A stretch of 64,000 nucleotides of DNA from JALHVH01 sp963773685. GTDB lineage: Bacteria > Acidobacteriota > Aminicenantia > Aminicenantales > Saccharicenantaceae. How positions within the stretch are numbered: position 1 is the first letter of the stretch; each line of letters opens with the position of its first letter. Location of the stretch: NCBI GenBank assembly GCA_963773685.1, contig CAVZBY010000011.1, positions 186,001-250,000 of the forward strand, given 5' to 3'. The position numbers were made by a program, and so were the translations under genes. This document shows, piece by piece, positions 19,801 to 29,840 of the stretch. The notes below the pieces were generated by a model that saw nothing but the letters and a program-made list of their open reading frames with translations, had not been told where the DNA came from and ran no database searches.

Positions 19801-22523
19801 GAAGCGCCCCCCCACGCCGGCCTCGCGCACGGAATGCCATTCGCGCCTCAGGAAACGGACGTTGAGCTTGCGCCCGGGGACAAAAGCCCCCCGGGATCGA
19901 CCGCGATGACGTCGAGAGAGACGTCCTTGCCCTTTTCGGCGAACGACGTGCCGGGCCGGAGCCCGATATAGAAATCGCCGCGATGGATCGTGGTCTGGAT
20001 GCGATTGGAGATCTGACTGCGGCTCGGGCTTTCGACGGTCGCCTCGAGGACCGCCAGGACCGAATCCTTCTCTTTTTCGGCCGCGAGGGCCGCTTTGACT
20101 TCGAGCCGCCCCTGCGCATCGAGCGGCCCTTCACCTGAAGCGACGAGACGGCTTTCTTCCGCGCCCGTATATTCGTCCCAATCCATCTCGTTGCCGAAGG
20201 AGAATCCCTCGTGCCCCGGCGGCGTGAATCCCGACGGGCTCAATCTCAGGTACCAGGTCGTTTTCTCCCCCGCGAGCGCCCCGCCCGAAAGGTAATTGGC
20301 GCGGATATCGCCACGATACTCCTCGCCGAAGACATAGTCCGGCCGCGGCGTGCGGAGGAGCACTTCGAACTCGGCCGGACGGAACGCTTCGACGCGGAAG
20401 GATCCCGCCAGCGTCGAAGGCGTCCCGCCCGCGGCCGCGGCCGGGACCGTGGCCTTGACCTCGTAGGTCCCGAGGGAGCCTTCGATCGCGGTTTCCACAT
20501 CGAACGCGAAGGAACCGAAGCCGTCGACGGCCGCCTTGCCCTTGTGAACGGAGCGCTGGAACGGGTCGAGGACCTCGCAATCGACCTCCAGGAACGATGG
20601 AAGGCGCCAGGCGCCCTTCTCTCTCACTCGGGCGATCCCTTTGAGGTGGACCATTTCCCCCGCTCGATAGATGCCGCGCTCCGAGAAGACCTGTCCCACG
20701 ATCGTTTCCGGACCGGGATTCCAGTCGTAATCGATCCCGTACCTGTAGGGGTAAACACCCGTGCCCCATTCCGAAGAGGTGAACGCGACATCCCGTCCGC
20801 GCCGGGCGAAGACCCATTGCTGAGGCCTTGACCATTTATTGCGGCCCTTCAATCCGAGCACCCGCCATCCCGGGGTTTCAGCCCTCCCCGTGGCGTCCGT
20901 ACGCCCGGTCCAACGGACGGCGTTCCCGTCGTCGCGGAGCTCGAGGTCGGCTCCGCCGACAGGTTGTCCCGTCTTGAGCTCGGTGACCCAGATCTCGTTG
21001 TTCTCCGGCGAGAACTTGGCCGATATCCCGAGGTCCGTGACCTGGAGGAACGCTTTCGGATAACGAACGTAGGCATCCGAGGGCTCCGGCATAGCCGTAT
21101 CGAGCTGGAGGAAGACCAGCCCGTACCCGCCTGCCAGTACCGGCTTGAGGTCGAACGGCACGGCCTGGCGCTTATTCCTCGGGACGCGGAACTCAAGGAC
21201 CCGTTCTATGCCGAATGGGCCGGTTTCCGGCCGGATATCCTCGTTCGACCAGAATATCTTGTTCTTCATGAGAAGCGGGACGACCGCCTCCCGCGGAATG
21301 ATCGAGGCCTGGGCGAGAACACGCTCCGCATTCATCGCGTAGACCGGATAAACGGGGTCCCCGTAGGCTTCGACGACCCCATGTCCCGTCGTCATCGTCA
21401 CCGAGCTTCGATAGGGCAGAGTCCTGAAGTTGAGCGAGACATCCTTCCCAAGCTCGTTGCCGAATTCGTCCTTGAGCCCGGCGGGGATACGGACGACGTA
21501 ATCCGTCTCGGGCTCGAACGGGAGGTTCAGCCAGAGATCCAGGCTTGCCCAGTCCCATTCGGCATAATGGTCGGGGATGACGATCCCGGGCTCGAACTTC
21601 ACCTTCTCGAGGAATTCCTTATAGAACACCGGATTCGTGAACCGGAATCTGAGGGGCTGGCGAGGATCGAGACCTTCTCCGGCATTGGAATTCTCGAGCC
21701 GGAACTCCTTGATGGTCTCGAACTTGAAGGCGAAGGGTTCGTCCGATCCCAGGGCGCCTTCCGCTGCCCTAAGCCCAGGGGCGACCTCGACGGCATATGT
21801 GAAGTCGCGTCGAAGGGGAGCCGCGGGTTCGAGAAGGAGGGTCTCCTCGGGAGCGGCGTCAAGGCTTTCCTTCTTGAGCAGTTTCTCCGAGGCATAGGTG
21901 ACGGTGAAGCGGATGGGAGAGGCTTCGCCGTCCGGGGATATCCCGACGAATCCCAGGGAGCCGGGGGCCTTGCCCTTATCCACGGCCTGGTTGAAGACGA
22001 TCAGGACGGCCGTATCGGGCTTGAGGTGCTTCTGCCCATCCGAGGGAAAGCTGTGGAGGACGCGGGGCCGTGCCGTCTGGAATTCCCAGGCGTGATCCGC
22101 GGAAAGACGATACCCGTCGTTCGAAACGGTCCCTGCGGGGACCGTCACTTCAAAACGCGTGCTGTAGGGAAAACGCGCATCGGGCGTGAACGCGAGGGCC
22201 CGCGTCCCGAGCCAGCGATGCTTGCCGCGAACGGAGGGGGATATCTTCAGGAATGACGAGCCCTTTCCTTCGGGCAAGGCCTCCAGCGCGACCATCGGGT
22301 GATCGAAAATGACCACGATGGTCCCCGCTTCCGACGGATTCCGGGTCGGCCCCGCCGGCGTGGCGCTCAGGACCTTGAGCTCGCCCTTGATCTCCCCGGG
22401 GGGAGCGACGGGGACGCCCCGCTCTCCGGACTTGTCACGACCGCAGCCGGAAAGGGATAAAAGACCTGCGCCGACGAGCGCGACCGCGAGGGCCGCGGAT
22501 AGTTTTTTCCCCATGACGCCCAT
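16825..22523 (-). CDS. yfhM: Bacterial alpha-2-macroglobulin lipoprotein, one frameshift
   Basis: A very large (about 1,890-residue) periplasmic protease-trapping lipoprotein. The N-terminus MGKKLSAALAVALVGAG ends in the lipobox LSGC. Macroglobulin-like beta domains fill the first half. The thioester motif CIEQ (18273-18284) in YPYLCIEQRVSAMLPY and the surrounding alpha/alpha toroid mark it as a thioester-containing A2M that covalently captures attacking proteases. The frame is broken once at 19887-19892, a run of six C on the plus strand; restoring one base gives DPGGAFVPGRKLNV, a family-typical junction. The second ATG (22514) has the better-spaced AAGGA site. The stop overlaps the pbpC start. 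Confidence 0.92.
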
Positions 22524-22632
22524 CCTTATCGCGAGATGGGCTCATCGTAAAAGAAAGGCGGGTAAATATCAACCCGTTCGACTCCCCGGTCCGGCCCGGG
22601 GAATGCGCGGGGTCTATGCCGAGAGGCGTCTT

Positions 22633-24090
22633 TTACTGCGCCAGCCCGGCCAGCGCGGCCTTGATGAACTCCCAGAATCTCCCCACGGACCCAATGTTGA
22701 CCCTCTCGTCGGGGGAGTGGGGATGCTCGAGGGTCGGCCCGAAGGAGATCATCTCCATCCCGGGATATTTCTCGCCGATGATGCCGCACTCGAGGCCGGC
22801 GTGGATGGCCACGACGCCCGGCTCCTTTCCCGCCGTCGCTCGATAGATCTCCTTGAGCTTGGCGAGAAGCGTGGACTGGAGGTCGGGCATCCAGCCCGGG
22901 TATCCGTCATTGAGCTGGATCCGGGCCCCGGCCAGCTCGCAGACGGCCTTGAGGACGCCCCGGGTCGCCCCGAGGGCCGAGGCGATGGAGCTCCGGGTGC
23001 TGCAGATGATCTGGGCCTGCTTTTTCTCGGTCTGGATGATGGCCAGGTTCGTCGAGGTCTCGGTCAGGCCGGGAATCTCGGGGTGCATCGAGATGACGCC
23101 GTGCGGCAGGGCGACCAGCAGGCCGATGAGGGCCTTCCGGGAGGCGGCGTCCATCGGGTATTCCTTCGCCCCCTCGAGCTTTTCGAACTCGACCCTGGCT
23201 CCCGTCTCCACGGTCTTGAATTCGACGCGGACGTCTTCGAACGCCTTCTTGAAGTGCGCCCCGAGCGCCCGCGCCCGGGCCGGCTCGATGGCCAGGACCG
23301 CCCAGGACTCGCGCGGGATGGCATTCCTCTTGTTCCCGCCCTCGATCCCGACGAGTTCGAAGCGATGCTTGTCAACGGCGCCGGCGAGCAGGCGCGCGAC
23401 AAGCTTGATGGCGTTCGCCCGGCCCTGATGGATGTCGATCCCCGAATGCCCGCCCCTGAGGCCGGCCACCTTGAGCCGGTAAAGGCTCTTGGAGGCCGCC
23501 GCCTTTCTTTTCAAGGGAAGGGTGACGACGGAATCGGCGCCGCCGGCGCAGCCGATGGTGAAGGTCCCTTCTTCCTCGGAGTCGAGGTTCAGCAGGTACT
23601 TGCCCTTGAGCACGCCCTTCTCGAGCTTGTTGGCGCCCGTGAGACCCGTTTCCTCATCGACCGTGAAGAGGAACTCGAGCGGCCCGTGTACGAGATCCTT
23701 TTCCTCCATGACGGCGAGACTGGCGGCAAGCCCGATGCCGTTGTCGGCCCCGAGGGTCGTTCCGTCGGCCTGGACCCATTCCCCCTTGATCGACGGCCGG
23801 ATGGGATCCTTGGCGAAATCGTGGGCGACATCGGAGTTCTTGTCGCCGACCATGTCCATGTGACCCTGAAGGATGACTCCAAGGGCCTTTTCGCGCCCGG
23901 GCGTCGCTCTCTTCCGGACGATGACGTTGCCGACCTTATCCTTCTTGGCTTCGAGCCCAAGGCCCGCGGCCGTTTCCAGGATGTGCTGGGCCAGGGCTTT
24001 TTCGTTGCCCGAGCAATGGGGGATGCCGCAGATCTCTTCGAAATATCGCCAGAGGTGACCGGGCTTCAGACCGCCGAGGGTGGTTGACAT
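22633..24090 (-). CDS. pepD: Aminoacyl-histidine dipeptidase (M20C)
   Basis: A cytosolic zinc dipeptidase of broad specificity (carnosinase-like), 485 residues. Metal-site motifs are GVILQGHMDMVGD (His77, Asp79), LGADNGIGLA (bridging Asp), FTVDEETGLTG (catalytic Glu pair) and the late FGPTLEHPHSPDE (His). The lid/dimerisation domain includes GLRGGHSGIDIHQGRANAIK. Length and order are normal. It is divergent from the metal transporter gene at 24201, with a short palindrome between them; PepD needs zinc and the neighbouring transporter may supply it, though the pairing may be chance. Confidence 0.95.
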   Translation of the reverse strand: MSTTLGGLKPGHLWRYFEEICGIPHCSGNEKALAQHILETAAGLGLEAKKDKVGNVIVRKRATPGREKALGVILQGHMDMVGDKNSDVAHDFAKDPIRPSIKGEWVQADGTTLGADNGIGLAASLAVMEEKDLVHGPLEFLFTVDEETGLTGANKLEKGVLKGKYLLNLDSEEEGTFTIGCAGGADSVVTLPLKRKAAASKSLYRLKVAGLRGGHSGIDIHQGRANAIKLVARLLAGAVDKHRFELVGIEGGNKRNAIPRESWAVLAIEPARARALGAHFKKAFEDVRVEFKTVETGARVEFEKLEGAKEYPMDAASRKALIGLLVALPHGVISMHPEIPGLTETSTNLAIIQTEKKQAQIICSTRSSIASALGATRGVLKAVCELAGARIQLNDGYPGWMPDLQSTLLAKLKEIYRATAGKEPGVVAIHAGLECGIIGEKYPGMEMISFGPTLEHPHSPDERVNIGSVGRFWEFIKAALAGLAQ

Positions 24091-24112
24091 GTTCGCGCTC
24101 CTTGAATGGTAT

Positions 24113-24124
24113 TCTCTCGAGAGA
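24113..24124. promoter_or_regulatory. Perfect 12-base palindrome between pepD and znuA-like gene
   Basis: TCTCTCGAGAGA is a perfect dyad, extended imperfectly outward by ATTC on the left and GGAAT on the right. It lies in the divergent spacer of about 110 bases. A metal-responsive repressor site is possible; nothing in the sequence proves it. Confidence 0.3.
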
Positions 24125-24172
24125 CGGGAATGATGCCATAAAAATCAGATGGATTCAAGGCTATTTATCGCT

Positions 24173-24178
24173 TATAAT
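24173..24178 (+). promoter_or_regulatory. Candidate -10 box of the metal transporter operon
   Basis: A perfect TATAAT 22 bases before the ATG at 24201. No good -35 hexamer lies at the right distance, which would fit a promoter needing an activator or one kept weak for regulation. Confidence 0.4.
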
Positions 24179-24200
24179 AGACGTCACCCGGGACGCTCCC

Positions 24201-25133
24201 ATGAACCGCAAGCGATTGAATTTCTGGCACTTGGCGACCATATGCCTTCTTGCCGGCTTCCCTCGGGCGGCCGGCGCCGCCGAGGGCGGGATCCGCGTGC
24301 TGACCAGCGTCTTCCCCTTGAAGGAATTCGCGGCGGCGGTCATCGGGGACAGGGGAGAAGCCGCCCTGCTCCTGCCTCCGGGGGCGGGAGTCCACACCTG
24401 GCAGCCCCGGCCCGGCGATCTCGTCAGGTTGGCAGAATGCGATCTCTTCATCCATATCGGCGCGGGGCTGGAACCCTGGCTCCCCGGGCTCATGAAGGGG
24501 CTCGGAAGCAGGCGTCCGCCGACCCTCGAAGCTTCGGCGGGATTGGACCTTCTGCCGGCCTGGAAGGACGATGAGCACGCCGCCGGGCATCATGACCACG
24601 GGCCTTCCGATCCTCATGTTTGGCTCGATCCCGACCTGGCCATCCGCATCGTCGGGGCGATCCGGGACCGGCTGACGGCCCTTGATCCCGCCGGGGGCCC
24701 GACCTATCTCCGGAACGCGGCCGCGCTCGAAGGCCGCCTCCGCGATGTAGATGCCGGGTATCGGGATGGGCTCCGCCGCTGTTCCGGAAAAGCCATCATC
24801 GTGGCGGGGCACGCCGCGTTCGGCTATCTGGCCCGCCGTTATGGCCTCGAACAGATCGCCCTCTACGGAGCGAGCCCGGACTCCCAGCCCACGCCGGCGG
24901 AGCTCATCGGCATCGTCAAAAATGCCCGGGCCCGCGGGGTCAAGGCCGTCTTCGCCGAGAGCTCGGAGTCGCCGGCCCTGGCGAAGTCCCTGTCCCGGGA
25001 GCTCGGCGTCCGGACCCTGATCCTCAATCCGGGCCATAACCTGACGCGGGCGGAGATCCGCGCCGGGACGACGTTCTTCGACATCATGGAAGCGAACCTG
25101 AGGAGTCTCGAAGATGGCCTCGACTGCCGCTGA
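24201..25133 (+). CDS. znuA: Zinc/manganese ABC transporter substrate-binding protein
   Basis: The periplasmic metal-binding component of a cluster A-I (ZnuA/TroA-type) ABC transporter, about 310 residues. A signal peptide (NFWHLATICLLAGFPRAAGA) precedes the mature protein. Likely metal ligands are His in GAGVHTWQPRPGD, His in DPHVWLDPD, His in IVAGHAAFGYLA and an acidic residue near LILNPGHNL. A short His/acid-rich loop (DDEHAAGHHDHG) before the second ligand is typical of zinc rather than manganese binders. The open frame begins earlier, but the ATG at 24201 starts the signal peptide. Its end overlaps the ATPase start by 20 bases. Confidence 0.9.
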   Translation: MNRKRLNFWHLATICLLAGFPRAAGAAEGGIRVLTSVFPLKEFAAAVIGDRGEAALLLPPGAGVHTWQPRPGDLVRLAECDLFIHIGAGLEPWLPGLMKGLGSRRPPTLEASAGLDLLPAWKDDEHAAGHHDHGPSDPHVWLDPDLAIRIVGAIRDRLTALDPAGGPTYLRNAAALEGRLRDVDAGYRDGLRRCSGKAIIVAGHAAFGYLARRYGLEQIALYGASPDSQPTPAELIGIVKNARARGVKAVFAESSESPALAKSLSRELGVRTLILNPGHNLTRAEIRAGTTFFDIMEANLRSLEDGLDCR

Positions 25134-25881
25134 CCCCGAGGTCCTCATCGACGTCCGGAACGTGACCTTCGGCTTCGCCGGCGCGCCTGTCCTCCTCGAC
25201 GTGAGCTTCCCGATCAGGCGCGGAGATTTCCTGGCTCTCATCGGGCCGAACGGCTCCGGGAAGACCACCCTGGTCAAGGTCATCCTGGGACTCCTCAAGC
25301 CCGAGCGGGGAGAGGTGACGATCATGGGCGAGCCGGCCGTCCGCTTCAAGGACCGGCAGAGGATCGGGTACGTCCCGCAGAAGGCGACGAACATAGATCC
25401 GATCTTTCCCGCCTCCGTCCGCGAGGTCGTCGCCATGGCGGTCCTTTCGCACAAAAAGACCCTGGGCCTGACGAAAAAGCAGGCCGATGCCGCCATCGTC
25501 CGGGCCCTCCATCAGGTTGACATGGAGGATTTCGGGCGGGAGCCGATCGCGAGCCTCTCGGGAGGCCAGCAGCAGCGGGTCTTCATCGCCCGGGCCCTGG
25601 TGACCCGGCCGGAGATCCTCCTGCTCGACGAACCGACCACGGGGGTCGATGCGCCGACCCAGGACCGGTTCTACGGGATCCTGGATTCCCTGAACAAGAA
25701 GGAGGGCATGACGATCGTCCTCGTGTCGCACGACATCGGCATCGTCGACAAGCATATCAAACAGGTGGCCTGCCTCAATCAGCGGCTCGTCTATCACGGG
25801 ACGCACGATGAGTTCTGCGGGCGGGGCGTCGTCGAGGGACTGCTCGCCGGCGGGCACCACCTGATCTCCCACGGGCACTGA
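25114..25881 (+). CDS. znuC: Zinc/manganese ABC transporter ATP-binding protein
   Basis: The cytoplasmic ATPase that powers metal import, 255 residues. Walker A is IGPNGSGKTTL, the Q-loop is GYVPQKATNID, the signature motif is LSGGQQQR, Walker B is ILLLDEPTTGVD, and the switch histidine is VSHDIGIVD. It sits between the binding protein and the permease in one operon. Metal specificity (Zn versus Mn or Fe) is set by the binding protein, which favours zinc. The protein is intact. Confidence 0.94.
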   Translation: MASTAADPEVLIDVRNVTFGFAGAPVLLDVSFPIRRGDFLALIGPNGSGKTTLVKVILGLLKPERGEVTIMGEPAVRFKDRQRIGYVPQKATNIDPIFPASVREVVAMAVLSHKKTLGLTKKQADAAIVRALHQVDMEDFGREPIASLSGGQQQRVFIARALVTRPEILLLDEPTTGVDAPTQDRFYGILDSLNKKEGMTIVLVSHDIGIVDKHIKQVACLNQRLVYHGTHDEFCGRGVVEGLLAGGHHLISHGH

Positions 25882-25890
25882 GGGAAGAGA

Positions 25891-26703
25891 TTGGACGCGC
25901 TTCTCCAATTCGGCTTCCTCCAGCGGGCGCTCCTTGCCGGCGTCTTCATCGCGGTCGCCTGCGCCGTTCTGGGGGTGTTCCTCGTCCTCCGCAGGGACGC
26001 CATGATCGGCGACGGGCTATCCCACGTGGCCTTCGCCGGGGTGGCTCTCGGACTGGTTCTCAACGTCCTTCCCCTGGCGGCCGCGCTCGTCGTCTCCGTC
26101 GCGGGGGCCCTGGCCATCACGAGGCTCAAAGCCCGCGCGGGCCTCCACGGAGACACGGCCATCGGAATCTACAGCAGCCTGGGGATGGCCGTGGGCATCC
26201 TCCTGGCAACCCTGGCCGGGGACTTCAACGTCGACCTCCTGACCTATCTTTTCGGCGAGATCCTGGCCATCGAGCCCCTCGAGGTCTGGCTGTCCCTGGC
26301 CTTGGCCGGGGTCGTCATCGCCGCCGTCGCCGTCCGTTATTCCGAGCTCATGTTCATGACGTTCGACAGGGAATCGGCCCGCGCCTCGGGCGTCGCGGTC
26401 GGGAGGCTGGACGCCCTCCTCACGGTCCTCACGGCCGTGACGGTCGTCCTGGGCATGAAGGTCGTCGGGATCCTGCTCGTAGCCGCCCTCGTGGTCATCC
26501 CCGCCGCGGCCGGACTTCAGGCGGCCGCGAGCTTCCGGAAGGCCGTTTTCATATCCTCGGCCGTCAGCGTCTCTTCGGTCGTCCTCGGGCTCGGCCTCGC
26601 CCTCGCGCTCGACATCCCCGCCTCGGCCGCGATCGTCATCCTCGCGTTCCTCGCCTTTGCGGGACTCGCTCTCTTCAACCGGCGGCGGAAGGGCCTCCTC
26701 TAG
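25891..26703 (+). CDS. znuB: Zinc/manganese ABC transporter permease
   Basis: The membrane permease of the ZnuB/MntB family, 270 residues with about eight hydrophobic helices. DGLSHVAFAGVALGLVL is the conserved loop-helix region of the family. The start is TTG, set by GGGAAGAGA just upstream; no ATG lies nearby in frame. It completes the transporter operon and ends next to the convergent FTCD gene with only six bases between, leaving no room for a separate terminator. Confidence 0.92.
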   Translation: MDALLQFGFLQRALLAGVFIAVACAVLGVFLVLRRDAMIGDGLSHVAFAGVALGLVLNVLPLAAALVVSVAGALAITRLKARAGLHGDTAIGIYSSLGMAVGILLATLAGDFNVDLLTYLFGEILAIEPLEVWLSLALAGVVIAAVAVRYSELMFMTFDRESARASGVAVGRLDALLTVLTAVTVVLGMKVVGILLVAALVVIPAAAGLQAAASFRKAVFISSAVSVSSVVLGLGLALALDIPASAAIVILAFLAFAGLALFNRRRKGLL

Positions 26704-26709
26704 GGGGCG

Positions 26710-28386
26710 TTACGCCTTCTCGAGGGCCGCCTCCATCAGGGCGTCCACGGCGACCGACGACTTTTCCAGGATCTGCTTCAGGGCTTCGGCCTGCTCCCCG
26801 ATCCGGGTCTTGAAGGCTTCGTCCTTGATGCCCGGCAGGTTGATCCGGACGTTGTAATAAGCGCCTTTGCCGGCCGCGAGGGCCGCGAGGCCGGCCACGC
26901 CGGCGTCGCTCACCGAGTTCCTGTTCCCTTCGCGGGCGACGGCCTCGGCGAGCCCGACGAGCTCCGCCGAAGCTTCGAGCACGCCGAACGGCACGAGCGT
27001 CGCTTCCTTGGACGCTTCTTCCACGGCCTTTTCCCTCTCCCGGGCCTGCTCTTCCGTCCCTTTGGGGAGGCGGAAGGATTCCATGACCCTGTTGAAGGCC
27101 CTCGTGTCCAGATCGACCGCCCTCAGGAGATCGTCCTTCAGGGCCTGGGCCCGCAAGGCGACCCTCTTCATCTCGGGTCTCGCCCCTTCGTACCCTTTCT
27201 TCCCGTAGGTCAGGTTGCCGACCATCGCGGAAAGGGCGGCCGAAAGGGCCCCGCAGAGGGCGGCGACGCTGCCCCCGCCGGGCGCCGGGGAATCCATGGA
27301 CACTTCGTCGGCGAACGCCCTCAGGTCGAGGCCCACGAGCGTGCGCCCGGTCTCCTTGAACTGATTCTCGATGATCTTCCGGTCGGGGTCGAACGGCGTC
27401 TTGTCGTTCAGCCCCAGGGACAGGACGGCCGTCCGGATGAGCTCCGCTTCGGGGACGCCGGGGTTCTTGCCCTGCTTTTCGAGGTAATGACGCCCGGCCA
27501 TGATCAGGGCCTCTTTCGGGATGAGCCCGACGAGTTCGCTGCCGGTCACCCGGAGGCCGAGCGTCTCGGCCTCGCGGACGGTTTCGTCGAAGACGGCGTG
27601 GACGGGGGAGGCCTTGTAGTTCGTGAAGTTGATCGATATCTGGGCGACACCGTAGTCCTCGACGTACCAGCCGACCGACTTGACGTCCTTGAACTTGCCG
27701 GGGACCTTGAGGGCGTTGCCGGTTTCGTCGCGAAGGATATTGCCGTCCTTGTCCCGCCGGGCCCGGCCGCTCTCGCGCAGGGTGAGCGCGATCTCGTGGG
27801 CGAGCTTGCGGTCCCGGGTGTTCAGGTTGATGTTGTAGGCGATGAGGAATTCCCGAGCCCCGATGACCGTCGCCCCGGACCTCGGGTTGAAGACGGGGGC
27901 GCCGAAATCCGGGAGCCAGGCCGGGTCCTTCAGCTTCTCCGGGAGCCCCTCGTACTCCCCGGCCCGGACCTCGGCGAGATTCCGCCGTTCCGGCCGGGAA
28001 GCGGCCTCCTCGTAAAGGTAGACGGCGATCCCCAGCTCGGCCGCGACGCGCTCTCCGAGCTCGCGGGCGAGGCGGACGCAATCCTCCATGGTCACGCCCG
28101 AGACCGGGACGAACGGGCAGACGTCGGTCGCTCCGATCCGGCTGTGGGCGCCCCGGTGGACGCGCATATCGATGACTTCGGCGGCCTTGCGGATGGCCCG
28201 AAAGGCGGCTTCCTTGACGGCCTCCGGCTCGCCGACGAACGTCACGACGGTCCGGTTGGTGGACTCGCCCGGGTCCACGTCCAGGAGCTTGACGCCGGCG
28301 GTCGATTCGATCTCCCGGACTATGGCCGCGATCTTGTCCCGGTCACGGCCCTCGCTGAAATTGGGGACGCATTCCACGATCCTCAT
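26710..28386 (-). CDS. ftcd: Glutamate formimidoyltransferase fused to formimidoyl-THF cyclodeaminase
   Basis: A bifunctional enzyme of about 558 residues linking histidine degradation to one-carbon metabolism. The formiminotransferase part (about residues 1-325) starts MRIVECVPNFSEGRD and has GAHSRIGATDVCPFVPV and the N/C-subdomain body. The cyclodeaminase part (about 360-558) has DSPAPGGGSVAALCGALSAAL, the FTCD_C helix-bundle signature. The ATG at 28386 overlaps the stop of the M16-like gene and has AAGGAG 9 bases before it; an upstream in-frame ATG was rejected. The two-domain fusion matches the vertebrate architecture, while many bacteria have separate proteins. No other hut genes are in the window. 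Confidence 0.93.
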   Translation of the reverse strand: MRIVECVPNFSEGRDRDKIAAIVREIESTAGVKLLDVDPGESTNRTVVTFVGEPEAVKEAAFRAIRKAAEVIDMRVHRGAHSRIGATDVCPFVPVSGVTMEDCVRLARELGERVAAELGIAVYLYEEAASRPERRNLAEVRAGEYEGLPEKLKDPAWLPDFGAPVFNPRSGATVIGAREFLIAYNINLNTRDRKLAHEIALTLRESGRARRDKDGNILRDETGNALKVPGKFKDVKSVGWYVEDYGVAQISINFTNYKASPVHAVFDETVREAETLGLRVTGSELVGLIPKEALIMAGRHYLEKQGKNPGVPEAELIRTAVLSLGLNDKTPFDPDRKIIENQFKETGRTLVGLDLRAFADEVSMDSPAPGGGSVAALCGALSAALSAMVGNLTYGKKGYEGARPEMKRVALRAQALKDDLLRAVDLDTRAFNRVMESFRLPKGTEEQAREREKAVEEASKEATLVPFGVLEASAELVGLAEAVAREGNRNSVSDAGVAGLAALAAGKGAYYNVRINLPGIKDEAFKTRIGEQAEALKQILEKSSVAVDALMEAALEKA

Positions 28387-29840
28387 CTGTCGACTCCTTT
28401 TTTGACCGACCATTTCAGATTGCCCAGGGCATCGTAAACATCGACCTTGTCGAATTCCCGCAGGTGTTCGGCCAGCTCATGGATGTTCCCGGCGATGACC
28501 ACGACCGGCGGAGGCTCCAGGACCCGCCGGCCGGTCTCGAGGACCCGCTCCTGGTTCACGAGGATGATGTTCTGGGTGTACCGGTTCCAGTGATCGTCCC
28601 CCAGCTCGAAGCTCCGGACCTGGGCGGCCCGGAAGGCCAGGTCGGGGAGCGCCTCGTTCCGCAGGGGAAAGTTGCCGATCAGGAACGATTTGGCCTGCTC
28701 GATCTCGAACGAGGAGACCTTGGCGACGGCTTCGGGGCCGATCTCCCGGAGGATCTCCCGGACCGAGGGCACGACGGCTTCGGGAGTCACCCGCGCCCGG
28801 ACCCAGAAAACGCTGCAGCTCTTGTAGAGGTCCACCTCGCTGAAGGCGTAATAGGCGTACCCCTTGGACTCCCGGAGGTTCATGAAAAGGCGGCTGCCCG
28901 GCGTCCCGCCGAGGATCTGGTTCAGGACCATGAACGGAAAATGGTCGGGGCCGGTGGCGGGGGGGATGACGTTCCCCAGGAAGATCGTCGCCTCCCGCGC
29001 CTGAGGCATATCGACGAAGATGATCTGCTCCTCGAGGTTCGGGACCGGCGGCGGGAGGAAGAACCGGTCCCTGGCCCGCGGAGCCCACATGTTGAAATGG
29101 TGGCTGACCCGGCGCGAGGCGGTCTGGATATTCATGTTCCCGGCGAGGACGAGGACGGTGTTGTTGGGCCTGTAGAAGCGGTCATAGAAGGCGGCGACGT
29201 CCTGACGGGAGATGTCCTTGATGACGTCCCCGTTATAGGTGGCCGTCCGGAACGGGTGCCCCTTGAAGAGATAGCGCATCAGCTGGCGCTTCGCGACGAA
29301 CTCCGGGTCCTTCTCGCGCTCGGCGAGGTCGTAATACAGGGTCCGCTTGACGGCCTCGAACGGCTTCTCCGGGAATGATGCCCGGAGGAAGACCGCAGCC
29401 AGGACCTCGAGGGCCCGGTCCAGGTCCTCTTCGAGGACGTTGAACGTGAAGACGCTCTGTTCCAGGGAGACGGCGGCCGTGAGCTCCCCTCCGAGGGATT
29501 CGAGCCGGGCCTCGATCTCGGCGGAGGTCAGGAGGCCGTCCCCCCGCCCGATCATATGCGCGGCGACCGACGCGACCCCGGGGATCTTCGGCGGCGAATC
29601 GGCCTCGCCGGCGAGGACCACGACCTGGAGGCTGATCATCGAAGACGACGGCTTACGGACCACGGCGACGGTGAGGCCGTTCGAGAGGACCGCAGATTCG
29701 ATCTGGGGCAGACGGAGCTCGGGAAGCGGATCGGGAAGGGGAGGGGACTTGCGGAACCTGTCCTGGGCCGCGGCCCCGCCGCACAGGAGGAGGGCGCACA
29801 GGAACCCGGCCGGCCCGCGCCCGCGCTTCGCGGACCTCAT
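28383..29840 (-). CDS. M16-like peptidase homologue, second subunit, no zinc motif
   Basis: A secreted M16 (pitrilysin/processing-peptidase) homologue of about 485 residues. The N-terminus MRSAKRGRGPAGFLCALLLC is a signal sequence. The domain opens with ESAVLSNGLTVAVVRKPSSS. Where active members have HxxEH, this reads GVASVAAHMIGRGD, so the zinc site is absent, as expected for the non-catalytic partner of a heterodimer. The C-terminal half (YRPNNTVLVLAGNMN, LNQILGGTPGSRLFMNLRES) is typical. The ATG overlaps the stop of the upstream M16 gene, and the stop overlaps the FTCD start. A role in envelope proteolysis is inferred only from family. Confidence 0.88.
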   Translation of the reverse strand: MRSAKRGRGPAGFLCALLLCGGAAAQDRFRKSPPLPDPLPELRLPQIESAVLSNGLTVAVVRKPSSSMISLQVVVLAGEADSPPKIPGVASVAAHMIGRGDGLLTSAEIEARLESLGGELTAAVSLEQSVFTFNVLEEDLDRALEVLAAVFLRASFPEKPFEAVKRTLYYDLAEREKDPEFVAKRQLMRYLFKGHPFRTATYNGDVIKDISRQDVAAFYDRFYRPNNTVLVLAGNMNIQTASRRVSHHFNMWAPRARDRFFLPPPVPNLEEQIIFVDMPQAREATIFLGNVIPPATGPDHFPFMVLNQILGGTPGSRLFMNLRESKGYAYYAFSEVDLYKSCSVFWVRARVTPEAVVPSVREILREIGPEAVAKVSSFEIEQAKSFLIGNFPLRNEALPDLAFRAAQVRSFELGDDHWNRYTQNIILVNQERVLETGRRVLEPPPVVVIAGNIHELAEHLREFDKVDVYDALGNLKWSVKKGVDR

